In this document: positions 6,601 to 14,739 of the stretch, one piece after another
Layout: each line of letters begins with the position of its first letter
How positions within the stretch are numbered: position 1 is the first letter of the stretch
Assembly: GCA_937915735.1 (NCBI GenBank)
Contig: CALGGS010000281.1
Coordinates: 1 to 14,749 of the forward strand
Direction: 5' to 3'
DNA from: an uncultured Treponema sp.
GTDB lineage: Bacteria; Spirochaetota; Spirochaetia; Treponematales; Treponemataceae
Length of the DNA stretch: 14,749 nucleotides
Notes under the pieces: model-generated
Database searches by the model: none
Told to the model about the DNA's origin: nothing
The model's input: the letters and a program-made list of their open reading frames with translations, nothing else
Position numbers and translations under genes: made by a program

Positions 6601-8140
6601 AAAAGGAAGCCCGATTCAACTGAATTTGGACGGAAGCATTAAAAACAACAAGATGAACCTCGATTTGACAGGTCTGGTCGCCGACATGCGTTTTATCTGC
6701 TCAGAAATTGAGATTCCCTTTGTCTCGTTTAACTCAGGACTTCTGACGGGGGCGGTAAGAATTACGGGATCTACCACAGACCCGGAATTTTCGGGGGCCT
6801 TCAGCGTTTCTCACCCGAACTTCGTGATTCCGATGATTTCTAAAAATTATCTGCACGCAGAAAAAGTTATAATGACATTAGCTCAGGGTGAGGCAAGCGT
6901 TCCTCCGACTCTCGTAACGCTGGGAAAAGGTCTTGCAACAGTTGAGTACAGAATGGAATTCAACCGCTGGCTTCCCAATGACCTTGAACTGAAAATTAAC
7001 ATCGATGACAACAGAAAGGTTCCACTGGATCTGTCATTTCCCTTCATTCATGCAAAGGGACAGGCAAGCGGAAATTTGACGCTGGCCTTTACTATGCCGA
7101 ATGACATAAGCGTCTCCGGCTTTGTCATCGCAGACGACACTGATGTAGAAATCGTTGCCACAAGCCTTCAGAATCAGTTCTCCCTTGAGAATATTTTGCA
7201 GGCCGTCCCGAGAAAGAAAAAAACTGACGCCGGAACAACAGCAGACGATTTTAACTATAACATTGACTTCGACATCATCGTAGGGCAGAAGGTTCAGCTT
7301 CTGTTCAATCCCTTTTTGCGAGGCGTTGTTTCTCCGGGAACTCCGCTCTCGCTTTATTTCGATTCTTTCTCAGGAGATTTGGAATTCAAAAGTGACATTG
7401 AGCTTCGCGGCGGTGAAATCACCTGGCTTAACAGAAACTTCTATATGAAGGAAGCCCGTGTCGTCTTCAATGAAAATCAGGACTCAATCGACCCGAAAAT
7501 CACAGTACGAGCGGAAACCCGTGAGCGGGATGACAACGGAAACCTGGTCACAATCATTATGTCAGCAAACAATCAAAGCGTAAGCTCCTTCAGCCCGATT
7601 TTCTCTTCAAACCCAGCGAAGTCGGAACGAGAAATAATGCAGCTTTTAGGGCAGGTAATTTCGGCAGATTCTTCCGGCGTTTCTGACATTCTCGGAAGTG
7701 GCGGAGATTATTTCCTTCAGTCGACGGTCATGCGCCGCGTGGAAAATACATTGCGAGAACTTTTGAATTTTGATATATTTTCAATCCGAACTAATGTCAT
7801 TCAGAATTCCTTGAAGTTGAGCATGGACGAGGACACCAGCAACAAACAGCTTACGGTTGGTAACTTTATAGACAACTCAACTGTTTATATGGGTAAATAC
7901 TTCGGTAGTTCAATTTATGTGGACTCAATGCTTCATTGGTCCTATGACGAAAACAAGATTAATAACGGCACTTCCGTAAACGGAATCGTTTTCCAGCCAG
8001 AGCTTGGCTTTGAAATGACTTCTCCGTTCGTGAACATTCGTCTCGGCGTTGCCCCTGACATCAATTCACTCCAAAAAGGACTGCTGAACACTTGGGTTCC
8101 GTCCACATCTATGACATTATCGTGGAAACTCGCATTTTAA
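3635..8140 (+). CDS. tamB: TamB-type inner-membrane-anchored envelope assembly protein (AsmA-like, DUF490)
   Basis: A 1501-residue protein with one N-terminal membrane anchor (about residues 7-27, VSLGSVIFIFLLIIG). A very long periplasmic part made of beta-strand-rich repeats follows, as expected for the hydrophobic-groove beta-taco fold of TamB/AsmA bridge proteins. The C-terminal TamB domain is clear over about the last 400 residues: LRGGEITWLN near 1257-1266, KEARVVFNE shortly after, and REIMQLLGQVIS near 1331. The chain ends in an amphipathic strand finishing WKLAF, with a terminal Phe typical of partners of outer-membrane barrels. It is somewhat longer than E. coli TamB. The role is transport or assembly of outer-membrane proteins or lipids across the periplasm; the direct neighbour bamA (9-base gap) and the absence of tamA here suggest BamA as its partner, as reported in Borrelia. 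First gene of the operon. Confidence 0.93.
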   Translation: MKSKVFGVSLGSVIFIFLLIIGLALVRPIYERMLSSLKEAEARLTEKLTEETGLAFSYDSLSPSVFIGVNIKNISLYDAQTKNKIIDIKRTNLSYNVTGFFSKNPTVALKELTLSGVTVEYNAMQELAFVDKIKELLEKRKDGNEEGKAQSGEDFLFKAQKNTKFSLSDKEFDIPLDVNIKNLSIHYEDKNQDALITLKSLKLKDFNLSEGVDIDTSGKIVYKTSLVKTNGRATSFASNFSLSGTYFPNFEGSSALISLSSAGGADYSVTKLDMLVNYSDEVVEVRTMRTVLPFSLFANFDLKTGSLSFSGDFDRFNPLRLVTIRRKPEIIQKIDGSTLTGNVFGKLNKDEAQYRSNINISLSKKLLGEAANIVLKIDGDEKNVNINRIEAKAAFLDADFSGKFNIKTMQPTGNLNLNSFVLKNGGVISTEVEIEPYKNGFMLYTPQVFLGEKSFSGIEFIALPGNESVDFQFSMLDLSHIDFEELGRLQIEGSVMTGKEKSVQASVVLSNIFADSLLNTGRFFMPEERAEGLSSLSQALKPYIFSTEAYFSSDFKDFTFLAPSVLFANTEKDRQLLVFSLDGSRETVQISSLDLIYGKNTAHAEISAEFADKFGEFSFVSDLTLNSVPYRFFGNVSPEWISVSGDYNFDAVVSIEEEIGATIQFSGLPFQIGKYVFASSSSSIFHYGKESGFELDIVSLELEEPSLNLEFNPHLAVSGNLTKYGFVLSSLAYSDNVSSLDGSGTVVWNITDGIFDSIHANLDTSSPISSEKLSLIADFSNPSLLPFSVDALKNDFYISVDASLKNFPSSRLLSLQNPENTISADLLVSGTLSNPFISLILNKSSLSLYGYPLTAQGSLVYDDTGAHIADLNIDWAFTKISDINVFFDPAKFSGNASLTVDAELMNKSIHAPLDLKIEGSSPEKKFTLPDFYTVTLSSPKISGDFIESDFPFSLMALYSPGRFDFMTDVDNGFKASYSIDDGIISASAGKGSPIQLNLDGSIKNNKMNLDLTGLVADMRFICSEIEIPFVSFNSGLLTGAVRITGSTTDPEFSGAFSVSHPNFVIPMISKNYLHAEKVIMTLAQGEASVPPTLVTLGKGLATVEYRMEFNRWLPNDLELKINIDDNRKVPLDLSFPFIHAKGQASGNLTLAFTMPNDISVSGFVIADDTDVEIVATSLQNQFSLENILQAVPRKKKTDAGTTADDFNYNIDFDIIVGQKVQLLFNPFLRGVVSPGTPLSLYFDSFSGDLEFKSDIELRGGEITWLNRNFYMKEARVVFNENQDSIDPKITVRAETRERDDNGNLVTIIMSANNQSVSSFSPIFSSNPAKSEREIMQLLGQVISADSSGVSDILGSGGDYFLQSTVMRRVENTLRELLNFDIFSIRTNVIQNSLKLSMDEDTSNKQLTVGNFIDNSTVYMGKYFGSSIYVDSMLHWSYDENKINNGTSVNGIVFQPELGFEMTSPFVNIRLGVAPDINSLQKGLLNTWVPSTSMTLSWKLAF

Positions 8141-8149
8141 GGTGGTTAT

Positions 8150-10627
8150 ATGTCATTCACATCCCGTCTCGCTACGATTTTTCTCTCTTCTGTGCTTCTA
8201 TTTTCTTTCACTTCTGGCATTTACGCACAGGATTCAGAATCATCAGAAGCTACAGCAGAATCAGATGATACTTGGTATTACGGCAAAGTTATTAAATCCG
8301 TCACATTCAAGGGACTAAAAAGCGTTTCAAGCAAAGATGTAGAGGGCGTTGTCTCAGGCTTTTACGGCAAGAAATTCGATGATGATGTTTTTTCAGATAT
8401 GATGGACAGAATTTACGCACTCGATATGTTCGATGACATTTCACCGGAGGCACTTCCGGGCGACATGAAGCGAAACTCTGTCACAATCACCTTCAATGTA
8501 AAGGAAAAGCCGGCAATCACAAGGCTCTTCTTCAAGGGGAACAAGCAGATTCGCACCGCCGAAATAAAGGAGGCGATTTCTTCAAAAGAAAAGGACATTT
8601 TTAATTCTGCGAAAATCTCTGTTGACGAGCGCTCAATCCGTGACCTTTATCTCGAAAAGGGCTATACGAACGCAAAGGTAACATCTTCGACAAAGGAAAC
8701 ATCCAATGGAGTTGAAGTCACCTTCTCAATCGAAGAAGGCCGTTCTACGGTCGTCGGAAAAATCAATTTTTCAGGCAACAAAGTAATTTCGGCAAAAACC
8801 CTCAAAAAGAAGCTTACCCTTAAAGAGGTCGGAATCATCTCAAAGGGAGCTTTTCAGGAATCGACTCTCGAAGCAGACAGACAGGCAATCATCGCTTATT
8901 ATGCGAACGAAGGCTACATTGATGCGGATGTAATCGACATAACTCAGTCAACAGAGGTCAACGAAAAAAAGAACCGTGACGAGCTTACAATTACTTTCGT
9001 AATTCAGGAAGGCTCTCAGTACACTTACGACGGAATTTCTTTTGTCGGAAACAAAATCTTTAGCGATGAAGAGCTTTCTTCTAAAGTAAAGCTAAAGAAG
9101 GGCGCAGTCTTTAATCAGACAAAATTCAACGAAGGACTTATGGCCGTAGCAGATTTGTACTATGAAAACGGCTATACCTCAAACAGATTCCAGCAGGTTC
9201 CGGAAAAGGATGTAGAAAAAAAGACAATCTCATATCAATTTATGATTATGGAAAATGTCCGCTCGCATGTAGAGAACATCATAATCAAGGGAAACACAAA
9301 AACTAAAGAGCATGTAATCAAGCGGGAGATTCCAATCGAATCGGGTGATATTTTCTCCAAGGCAAAGGTTACGACAGGCTTACGAAATCTCTACAACCTT
9401 CAGTATTTTAGCGCGGTTGTTCCAGATGTAGTTCCCGGAAGCGAGGAAAACCTTGTCGATTTGATTGTCTCAGTCGAAGAGCAGTCAACCACATCTATCG
9501 AATTCGGCGTTACCTTCAGTGGTGTTTCAGATCCAGACGACCTTCCCTTCGCGCTTTTCGTAAAATGGCAGGACTCAAACATTGCGGGAAGCGGTCGCTC
9601 GGTAAGTGCCAGCACGACTATTTCAACTGATACTCAGTCAATCAGCCTGGGCTACGGAACGAACTGGTTCAAGGACTTGCCAATATCAACCTCAATCAGC
9701 ACGGAATTCTCTCACTCAAGCCTATCGGCATACACTCTTTCTTGGGATGAAAACAATATCGAAGACGATGACACATATTATATGGACTACGAGCAATGGA
9801 AATGGAGCACGGGTCTTTCTCTTGGACGACGATGGACTCCTGATTTTGCCATTATCTCCTGGACTGGCGGTATTACAGGCAGCTTAAGGAACAATGTTTA
9901 TGACGAGGATGTGTGGACTCCTGTTGACGGCTCAATCAGTGAATACGCAAACAGATGGGGCTGGCAAAACTCAATTTGGACGGCAGTTTCCGTTGACGAC
10001 AGAGACATTAACTACGACCCTTCAAGCGGCTGGTTTCTAAGCCAGCGCTTCACCTGGTACGGACTTACTCCCCTTGAAACAGAATTTTTCTTAAGAACCG
10101 ACACAAAGCTCGAAAAATATTTTACATTGCTTAAATTCCCTGTGACGGAAAGCTGGATGTTCAAGCTCGTTCTTATGGGCTACTCAGGCCTTTCAATGCA
10201 GTTCCCGAAACCAGGAAGTGGAATTGGCGACTCAAGCAGGCTTTATCTTGACGGTATGTTCAACGCACGCGGCTGGACTTCAATTTACAACAAAAAACGA
10301 GGAAAAGCGATGTGGTCAAACATCCTTGAGCTTCGAATTCCTGTCGTTCCAGGAATTCTTGCCCTAGATATTTTCGGAGATGCGGCAGTTATCAAGGATG
10401 AGCCGGGCGAGCTGTTTGACGGCAGCATTTCAAAAGAAGACTTCTTCTTCAGCTGGGGGCCTGGAATCCGCTTCACGATTCCGCAATTCCCGCTCCGACT
10501 GCTTTTCGCAAACACCGGAAAGTTCGGCTCAACAAGCTCAAGTGACAAATACGGAAAGGGCGACGGCGAATGGCACTGGGACAAAAACTGGAAGTTCGTT
10601 CTTTCATTTAACATTACGAATAAATAA
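8150..10627 (+). CDS. bamA: Outer-membrane protein assembly factor BamA (Omp85)
   Basis: An 825-residue essential insertase that folds beta-barrel proteins into the outer membrane. A signal peptide covers residues 1 to about 26 (hydrophobic LATIFLSSVLLFSF, cleavage near IYA/Q). Five POTRA domains follow, at about 46-120, 121-197, 198-288, 289-371 and 372-447, each with the recurring GN/GY pattern (KGNKQI, SGNKVI, VGNKIF, KGNTKT). The barrel spans 448-825 and ends KFVLSFNITNK. The loop-6 motif, VRGF in most family members, is ARGW here (706-709); the key Arg-Gly is retained. The final residues NK after the last strand are polar rather than aromatic. A strong Shine-Dalgarno (AGGTGG, 8140-8145) lies 4 bases from the ATG and overlaps the tamB stop. 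This is the counterpart of T. pallidum Tp92/TP0326. Confidence 0.96.
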   Translation: MSFTSRLATIFLSSVLLFSFTSGIYAQDSESSEATAESDDTWYYGKVIKSVTFKGLKSVSSKDVEGVVSGFYGKKFDDDVFSDMMDRIYALDMFDDISPEALPGDMKRNSVTITFNVKEKPAITRLFFKGNKQIRTAEIKEAISSKEKDIFNSAKISVDERSIRDLYLEKGYTNAKVTSSTKETSNGVEVTFSIEEGRSTVVGKINFSGNKVISAKTLKKKLTLKEVGIISKGAFQESTLEADRQAIIAYYANEGYIDADVIDITQSTEVNEKKNRDELTITFVIQEGSQYTYDGISFVGNKIFSDEELSSKVKLKKGAVFNQTKFNEGLMAVADLYYENGYTSNRFQQVPEKDVEKKTISYQFMIMENVRSHVENIIIKGNTKTKEHVIKREIPIESGDIFSKAKVTTGLRNLYNLQYFSAVVPDVVPGSEENLVDLIVSVEEQSTTSIEFGVTFSGVSDPDDLPFALFVKWQDSNIAGSGRSVSASTTISTDTQSISLGYGTNWFKDLPISTSISTEFSHSSLSAYTLSWDENNIEDDDTYYMDYEQWKWSTGLSLGRRWTPDFAIISWTGGITGSLRNNVYDEDVWTPVDGSISEYANRWGWQNSIWTAVSVDDRDINYDPSSGWFLSQRFTWYGLTPLETEFFLRTDTKLEKYFTLLKFPVTESWMFKLVLMGYSGLSMQFPKPGSGIGDSSRLYLDGMFNARGWTSIYNKKRGKAMWSNILELRIPVVPGILALDIFGDAAVIKDEPGELFDGSISKEDFFFSWGPGIRFTIPQFPLRLLFANTGKFGSTSSSDKYGKGDGEWHWDKNWKFVLSFNITNK

Positions 10628-10637
10628 GGAAAACAAT

Positions 10638-11153
10638 ATGAAAAAACTTTTTATTTTAGCTTTTTTCTCGCTTTTTTTGACCGGGGTGGCTTTTAGCCAG
10701 CAGATTACACGCTTCGGTGTCGTTGACACGGCAAAGGTCTATCAGGCTTACTTTAGGAATTCCGCGCCCGTAAGGAACTACGAGAACAAAAAGGCAGAAT
10801 TTCAGCGTGAAATCACAAAGAGAACGGAAGAAATCCAAAAACTAAAGCAGGAAAAAGCGGAGGCTCTTTCCAGCGGAAATGACTCTCAGGTAAGCAGGCT
10901 AGATTCTGACATCATCAAAAAAACTGACGCACTTACAGAATACACGAACGCAAAAAATATGGAGCTTGAATCAATGAAAAACAATCTTCAGAATTCAGAC
11001 TCCTTCTACAAAAAGCTCTATTCAACAATTGAGAGAGTTGCCGAAAACGAAGGCTTTTCTATGATTCTTTCCCTTCAACAAAATAATGCGATTTTGTGGT
11101 ATAGTTCTTCTGTCGATGTTACCGACAAAGTAATTTCGGCATTAGGATTGTAA
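10638..11153 (+). CDS. skp: Skp/OmpH-family periplasmic chaperone
   Basis: A 171-residue secreted protein. The signal peptide covers residues 1-20 (KKLFILAFFSLFLTGVAFS, cleavage before QQ). The mature start RFGVVDTAKVYQAY matches the first strand and helix of the Skp/OmpH domain. Residues 45-130 form a long charged coiled coil (KTREI-type heptads), the tentacle of the trimeric chaperone, and the chain returns to the core strand FSMILSLQQNNAILWYSS (140-157). It is expected to hold unfolded outer-membrane proteins in the periplasm for BamA, encoded 10 bases upstream. The ATG at 10638 is chosen because AGGA (10627-10630) lies 7 bases before it and the signal peptide begins there; the frame is open further upstream only because it overlaps bamA. 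Confidence 0.93.
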   Translation: MKKLFILAFFSLFLTGVAFSQQITRFGVVDTAKVYQAYFRNSAPVRNYENKKAEFQREITKRTEEIQKLKQEKAEALSSGNDSQVSRLDSDIIKKTDALTEYTNAKNMELESMKNNLQNSDSFYKKLYSTIERVAENEGFSMILSLQQNNAILWYSSSVDVTDKVISALGL

Positions 11154-11157
11154 AAAA

Positions 11158-13818
11158 ATGGGACGAAACAAGGACTCAGTTGTAGCGGGAACAGTTCAGA
11201 GTCGGAGCGAGAGTAGTGAGCTTACTCCGATGATGATTCAGTATCTTTCAATAAAGGATGAGCATAAGGACGAAATTCTTTTTTACCGTTTGGGTGACTT
11301 CTACGAAATGTTCAACAATGACGCAATCGAAGTCAGCCGTCTTTTAAATCTTACACTCACGCACAGGGGCAGCGCGCCAATGTGCGGAATTCCCTTCCAC
11401 GCCGTAAAAATCTACATTGCGCGTCTTTTGCGATGCGGAAAAAGAATCGCTATCTGCGAGCAAATCGGCGAGCCGAACGGAAAAACCCTCACAGAGCGAA
11501 AGGTAATCGAAGTAATAACTCCAGGAACTGCCCTTGAAAGCGAATATCTTGAAGGCGGGGCGAACAATTTTTTAGCATGTGTCTGCGTTCAGAAAGGAAA
11601 ATGCGGTTTTGCCTATATCGATGTCACCACATCAGATTTTTTTGCAACGAGCTGGTACGAGAAGGATATGGCAGAAAACTTCGCAAAGGAGCTTGACCGC
11701 TGCCACCCCCGCGAAATCCTGCTTCCGGAAAATTTACAAAAAAATGAGATAATTCAGAATGTGCTTGGTCAGACAGAAAAAATCGCCCTTTCTTACTATC
11801 CTGACTGGAATTTTGACCCTGCCCTCTCTTACAAACGACTTTGCACCCAGTTCAATACGGCAAATCTTCAGTCCTTCAGCTTAAACGAATCTTCTGCGGA
11901 GGTTCCTCCTGCGGGCTTTCTGCTTGATTACCTGAAAAAAACTACGACTTCATCTTCTCCTCATGTTACGGGGATAAAAATCTACCGGGACAGTCAGTTC
12001 GTTATTATGGACGACTCTTCCAGACGAAACCTTGAAATCGTTCAGAATCTTCACGACGGAAGCACACAGTTCTCACTTTTGGAATGTCTTTCCCACACAA
12101 AAACGGCGATGGGAAAGCGAATGATGAGAAACTGGCTTTTATACCCGCTGACGGACATCGAAGAAATTCACGCCCGGCAAAATCATGTTGAGCTTTTTGT
12201 GAACAACAGGAATCTCCTTGAATATGTAAGCGAAATTTTTTCAGATATCCTTGATGTCGAGCGCCTGGCAGGGCGTATTGCAATGGAAAGAGCACACGCA
12301 AAGGATTTACAAGCATTGCGCCTAAGTCTGGAAGCATGGCTCCGTGTCCGTGAACAGCTGGACAATTACGGTTTCACTCATACAGACAAAACAATCGCTC
12401 AGGGCATCGCAAAGCTAATTTTTGACTCAATACTGGAAGATCCTGCCACAGCCCTTGACGAGGGAAGAATCATAAAGGACGGTTGGTCAGAGGAACTGGA
12501 CGAATACAGGCGGATTCACGACAATGTGAGCAAAATATTAGAAGATTACGCCGAAGAAGAAAAAAGAAACTCAGGAATACCAAATCTCAGAATCAGAAGC
12601 AACTCTCTTTCAGGCTATTACATCGAAATCACGCGGGGAAAAACATCTCAGGTGCCCAGCCATTTTGTTTTGAAGCGCGCGCTTACGAACGCAGACCGCT
12701 ACACAACGCCCCGCTTACAGGAAATCGAAAAGCAGATAAACGAGGCGTCTTTAAAAATCATCGAGACTGAAAAAGCACTTTTCCTTGCCGTCAGAAACGA
12801 AATAGCCTTGCAGATGGGCTATCTTCTTGAAACAGCCAAGGAAATTGCTTATGCCGACACTACGGCGTCCCTTGCTAGCGCCGCAAACCTTCACGGCTGG
12901 ACTAAGCCTCTCGTAGACTCTTCAAAGGAATTTGTCGTCCGAGGAGGACGGCACCCTGTAGTTGAGCTTCATCTTCCCAGCGGTGAATTCGTTCCAAATG
13001 ACATTGCGCTGTCATCAGAAGATTCTATACTCCCCTATTTCGGACTCATCACGGGGCCTAATATGGCGGGAAAATCTACATATCTCCGTCAAAATGCATT
13101 AATTGCCCTTCTCGCTCAAATTGGCTCTTTTGTGCCGGCAAATGAGGCTCATATTGGTGTCGTTGACAGAATTTTCTGCCGTGTCGGAGCAAGCGACAAC
13201 CTGGCCCGAGGCGAGTCAACCTTCCTTGTCGAAATGACGGAAACAGCATATATTTTGCGTACTGCCACCGAAAAATCCTTCGTGATTATGGACGAGGTTG
13301 GACGGGGAACAAGCACCGAAGACGGACTTTCCATTGCCTGGGCTGTTTCGGAGTATCTTCTGAACGCATTAAAATGCAAAACCCTTTTTGCGACACATTA
13401 CCACGAGCTCACACGGCTAAATCATCCTAGATTACAGCTTTTGTGTATGGCTGTAAGCGAAGAAAACGATAAAATCACTTTCCTGCGAAAAATCAAGGAA
13501 GGAGCAAGTGAGAACTCTTACGGAATCCATGTCGCAAGTCTTGCAGGAGTACCACAAAGCGTAATAAAGAGAGCCAACGAGATTCTTTCTTCACTCCACG
13601 GCGAAGGAAAGGGAAGCGGCGTGAATGTCGACTATCTTGAAACAAAACAAATTTCACCAGATGAAAAGACTCTTCAAAAATCCCTCTCAATTCCAGGCCT
13701 TTTTTCTGACGAGGAGCTGGTTTTAGACGAAATTTTAAGCTCTGATCCAGACGATATGACACCAAGACAGGCTCTGGATTTAATCGTGCGCTGGAAAAAA
13801 TCATTGAGCGGCAGGTAG
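11158..13818 (+). CDS. mutS: DNA mismatch repair protein MutS
   Basis: Recognises base mismatches and small loops and recruits MutL; 886 residues, normal MutS1 length. The mismatch-binding domain holds the Phe-x-Glu wedge in GDFYEMF (F48, E50) and CGIPFHA. A connector follows, then the core from about 270 (DSSRRNLEIVQNL), the clamp around 450-560 (SGYYIEITRGK) and the ABC-type ATPase: Walker A GPNMAGKST (633-641), the signature region SDNLARGESTF, Walker B IMDEVGRGTST (D712, E713) and FATHYHEL. About 20 residues precede the conserved TPMMIQYL, slightly longer than usual. The start lies 4 bases after the skp stop, with AGGA (11144-11147) inside the skp end at a 10-base spacing. Attachment of mutS to the envelope operon is shared with T. 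pallidum and Borrelia, from memory; no mutL is present in the window. Confidence 0.97.
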   Translation: MGRNKDSVVAGTVQSRSESSELTPMMIQYLSIKDEHKDEILFYRLGDFYEMFNNDAIEVSRLLNLTLTHRGSAPMCGIPFHAVKIYIARLLRCGKRIAICEQIGEPNGKTLTERKVIEVITPGTALESEYLEGGANNFLACVCVQKGKCGFAYIDVTTSDFFATSWYEKDMAENFAKELDRCHPREILLPENLQKNEIIQNVLGQTEKIALSYYPDWNFDPALSYKRLCTQFNTANLQSFSLNESSAEVPPAGFLLDYLKKTTTSSSPHVTGIKIYRDSQFVIMDDSSRRNLEIVQNLHDGSTQFSLLECLSHTKTAMGKRMMRNWLLYPLTDIEEIHARQNHVELFVNNRNLLEYVSEIFSDILDVERLAGRIAMERAHAKDLQALRLSLEAWLRVREQLDNYGFTHTDKTIAQGIAKLIFDSILEDPATALDEGRIIKDGWSEELDEYRRIHDNVSKILEDYAEEEKRNSGIPNLRIRSNSLSGYYIEITRGKTSQVPSHFVLKRALTNADRYTTPRLQEIEKQINEASLKIIETEKALFLAVRNEIALQMGYLLETAKEIAYADTTASLASAANLHGWTKPLVDSSKEFVVRGGRHPVVELHLPSGEFVPNDIALSSEDSILPYFGLITGPNMAGKSTYLRQNALIALLAQIGSFVPANEAHIGVVDRIFCRVGASDNLARGESTFLVEMTETAYILRTATEKSFVIMDEVGRGTSTEDGLSIAWAVSEYLLNALKCKTLFATHYHELTRLNHPRLQLLCMAVSEENDKITFLRKIKEGASENSYGIHVASLAGVPQSVIKRANEILSSLHGEGKGSGVNVDYLETKQISPDEKTLQKSLSIPGLFSDEELVLDEILSSDPDDMTPRQALDLIVRWKKSLSGR

Positions 13819-13833
13819 TTTTTAGTTACCTAT

Positions 13834-13905
13834 TGCTAACAGTTAAAAATCGTGATATTCTCTCTTTTTGTTAGATTATGCTAACAGATTTAGATATTAT
13901 CACGA
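13834..13905 (+). promoter_or_regulatory. Repeat-rich leader of gpmA with alternative hairpins
   Basis: The 95-base mutS-gpmA gap contains a 9-base direct repeat tgctaacag (13834-13842 and 13879-13887). Between the copies lies tgttag (13869-13874), which can pair with the ctaaca of either copy (13836-13841 or 13881-13886). An outer 8-bp inverted repeat joins tcgtgata (13850-13857) to tatcacga (13898-13905), and its second arm takes in the first two bases of the gpmA Shine-Dalgarno. The layout allows mutually exclusive hairpins, or protein binding sites. TATTAT at 13895-13900 is a possible -10 without a good -35. Function is inference. Confidence 0.35.
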
Positions 13906-13907
13906 GG
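13904..13907 (+). promoter_or_regulatory. Ribosome binding site that sets the gpmA start
   Basis: GAGG lies 6 bases before the ATG at 13914. The upstream in-frame ATG at 13878 has no such site and would add 12 residues not expected in the family, so 13914 is the start. Confidence 0.7.
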
Positions 13908-13913
13908 TTTAAA

Positions 13914-14660
13914 ATGACAAAATTAGTACTGGTACGGCACGGCGAAAGCGAATGGAACCGGCTTAATCTTTTTACAGGCTGGACAGATGTTGAGCTTAGC
14001 GACAAAGGCAGGGAAGAAGCAAAAAATGCAGGCAAGCTCCTTAAAGACGAAGGCTACGACTTTGACATCTGCTACACATCATATTTAAAGCGGGCAATCC
14101 ACACATTAAACGGAATTCTTGACGAAATGGACAGGGCATGGCTTCCCGTAATTAAAACATGGAAGCTGAACGAGCGGCACTACGGAGACCTTCAGGGAAA
14201 AAACAAGGCCGAAGCCGCCGCAAAATTCGGGGACGAGCAAGTAAAAATCTGGAGACGCTCCTTTGATGTTAAGCCACCGGTTCTTTCAGACGATGATGAG
14301 CGTTCTGCAAAAAAACAGGCTATGTACCGTGATGTGGACGAAAGCTTCCTGCCACAGAACGAAAGCCTTGAAACGACAATTGCGCGAGTCGTTCCATACT
14401 TTTTGGAAGAAATCAAGCCTCAGATGAAGGCAGGCAAGCGAGTCATTATCGCAGCTCACGGGAATTCCCTTCGCGCTCTCGTAAAATATCTTGAAAACCT
14501 TACGCCGGAACAGATTCTTGAAGTCAACATCCCGACAGGAACACCTCTGGTATACGAATTCGATGACAATTTTAAAGTCACGAAGCACTATTATCTGGGC
14601 GATCAGGAGGCAATCAAAGCAAAAATGAAGGCAGTCGCAAATCAGGGAAAAGCAAAGTAA
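13914..14660 (+). CDS. gpmA: 2,3-bisphosphoglycerate-dependent phosphoglycerate mutase
   Basis: Interconverts 3- and 2-phosphoglycerate in glycolysis and gluconeogenesis through a phosphohistidine intermediate; 248 residues, the usual dPGM length, cytoplasmic. The catalytic set is complete: LVRHGESEWN with R8 and phosphohistidine H9, FTGWTDVELS (20-29), R60 in SYLKRAIHT, the acid/base E87 in LNERHYGDLQG, and H182 in AAHGNSLRAL. The loop after 125 (DDDERSAKKQAMYRDVDESF) is longer and more charged than the E. coli form but still leads into the conserved NESL. The gene follows mutS by 95 bases with its own repeat-rich leader and Shine-Dalgarno, so it is probably transcribed separately at least in part. 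A terminator-like hairpin follows 24 bases after the stop. Confidence 0.96.
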   Translation: MTKLVLVRHGESEWNRLNLFTGWTDVELSDKGREEAKNAGKLLKDEGYDFDICYTSYLKRAIHTLNGILDEMDRAWLPVIKTWKLNERHYGDLQGKNKAEAAAKFGDEQVKIWRRSFDVKPPVLSDDDERSAKKQAMYRDVDESFLPQNESLETTIARVVPYFLEEIKPQMKAGKRVIIAAHGNSLRALVKYLENLTPEQILEVNIPTGTPLVYEFDDNFKVTKHYYLGDQEAIKAKMKAVANQGKAK

Positions 14661-14670
14661 GGGGAGACGG

Positions 14671-14683
14671 TCGCCATAGGCGA
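14671..14683. repeat. Short hairpin after gpmA
   Basis: Five-base arms tcgcc (14671-14675) and ggcga (14679-14683) enclose a 3-base loop, directly abutting the next hairpin. It may stack on that hairpin in RNA. Too short to assign a role alone. Confidence 0.35.
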
Positions 14684-14706
14684 AAAAACTTGCAAGGCAA
14701 GTTTTT
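14684..14706 (+). terminator. Terminator-like hairpin after gpmA, potentially bidirectional
   Basis: Perfect 10-bp arms aaaaacttgc (14684-14693) and gcaagttttt (14697-14706) enclose the loop aag. The five T of the right arm form the U-run for plus-strand transcripts, and the A-run gives a U-run on the other strand. It is well placed for ending gpmA transcription, although the T-run is part of the stem rather than following it. Confidence 0.55.
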
Positions 14707-14716
14707 AGTCGAGTCT

Positions 14717-14739
14717 CGGTGAAGGCTGTGCCTGAACCG
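14717..14739. other. Hairpin with symmetric tandem G-A internal loop
   Basis: The segment folds as CGGT, GA, AGGC, loop tgt, GCCT, GA, ACCG: two perfect 4-bp stems separated by opposed GA/GA, the arrangement that makes tandem sheared G-A pairs in RNA. Upstream, gagac (14664-14668) can also pair with gtctc (14713-14717), enclosing the two preceding hairpins. This may be part of a dispersed structured repeat or the edge of a small RNA running past the window. No reading frame or known RNA family is recognised in 14661-14749. Confidence 0.35.

Noticed and set aside
10285..10614. 109-codon minus-strand frame opposite the bamA barrel
   Set aside because: It is antisense to conserved bamA barrel coding sequence, with no start signal or family resemblance.
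10380..10637. In-frame upstream extension of skp
   Set aside because: It lies within bamA in another frame, whereas the ATG at 10638 has a Shine-Dalgarno and begins a clear signal peptide.
13813..13831. Inverted repeat aggta/tacct over the mutS stop codon as a terminator
   Set aside because: It is a 5-bp stem whose T-run lies in the loop rather than after the stem; not a convincing terminator.
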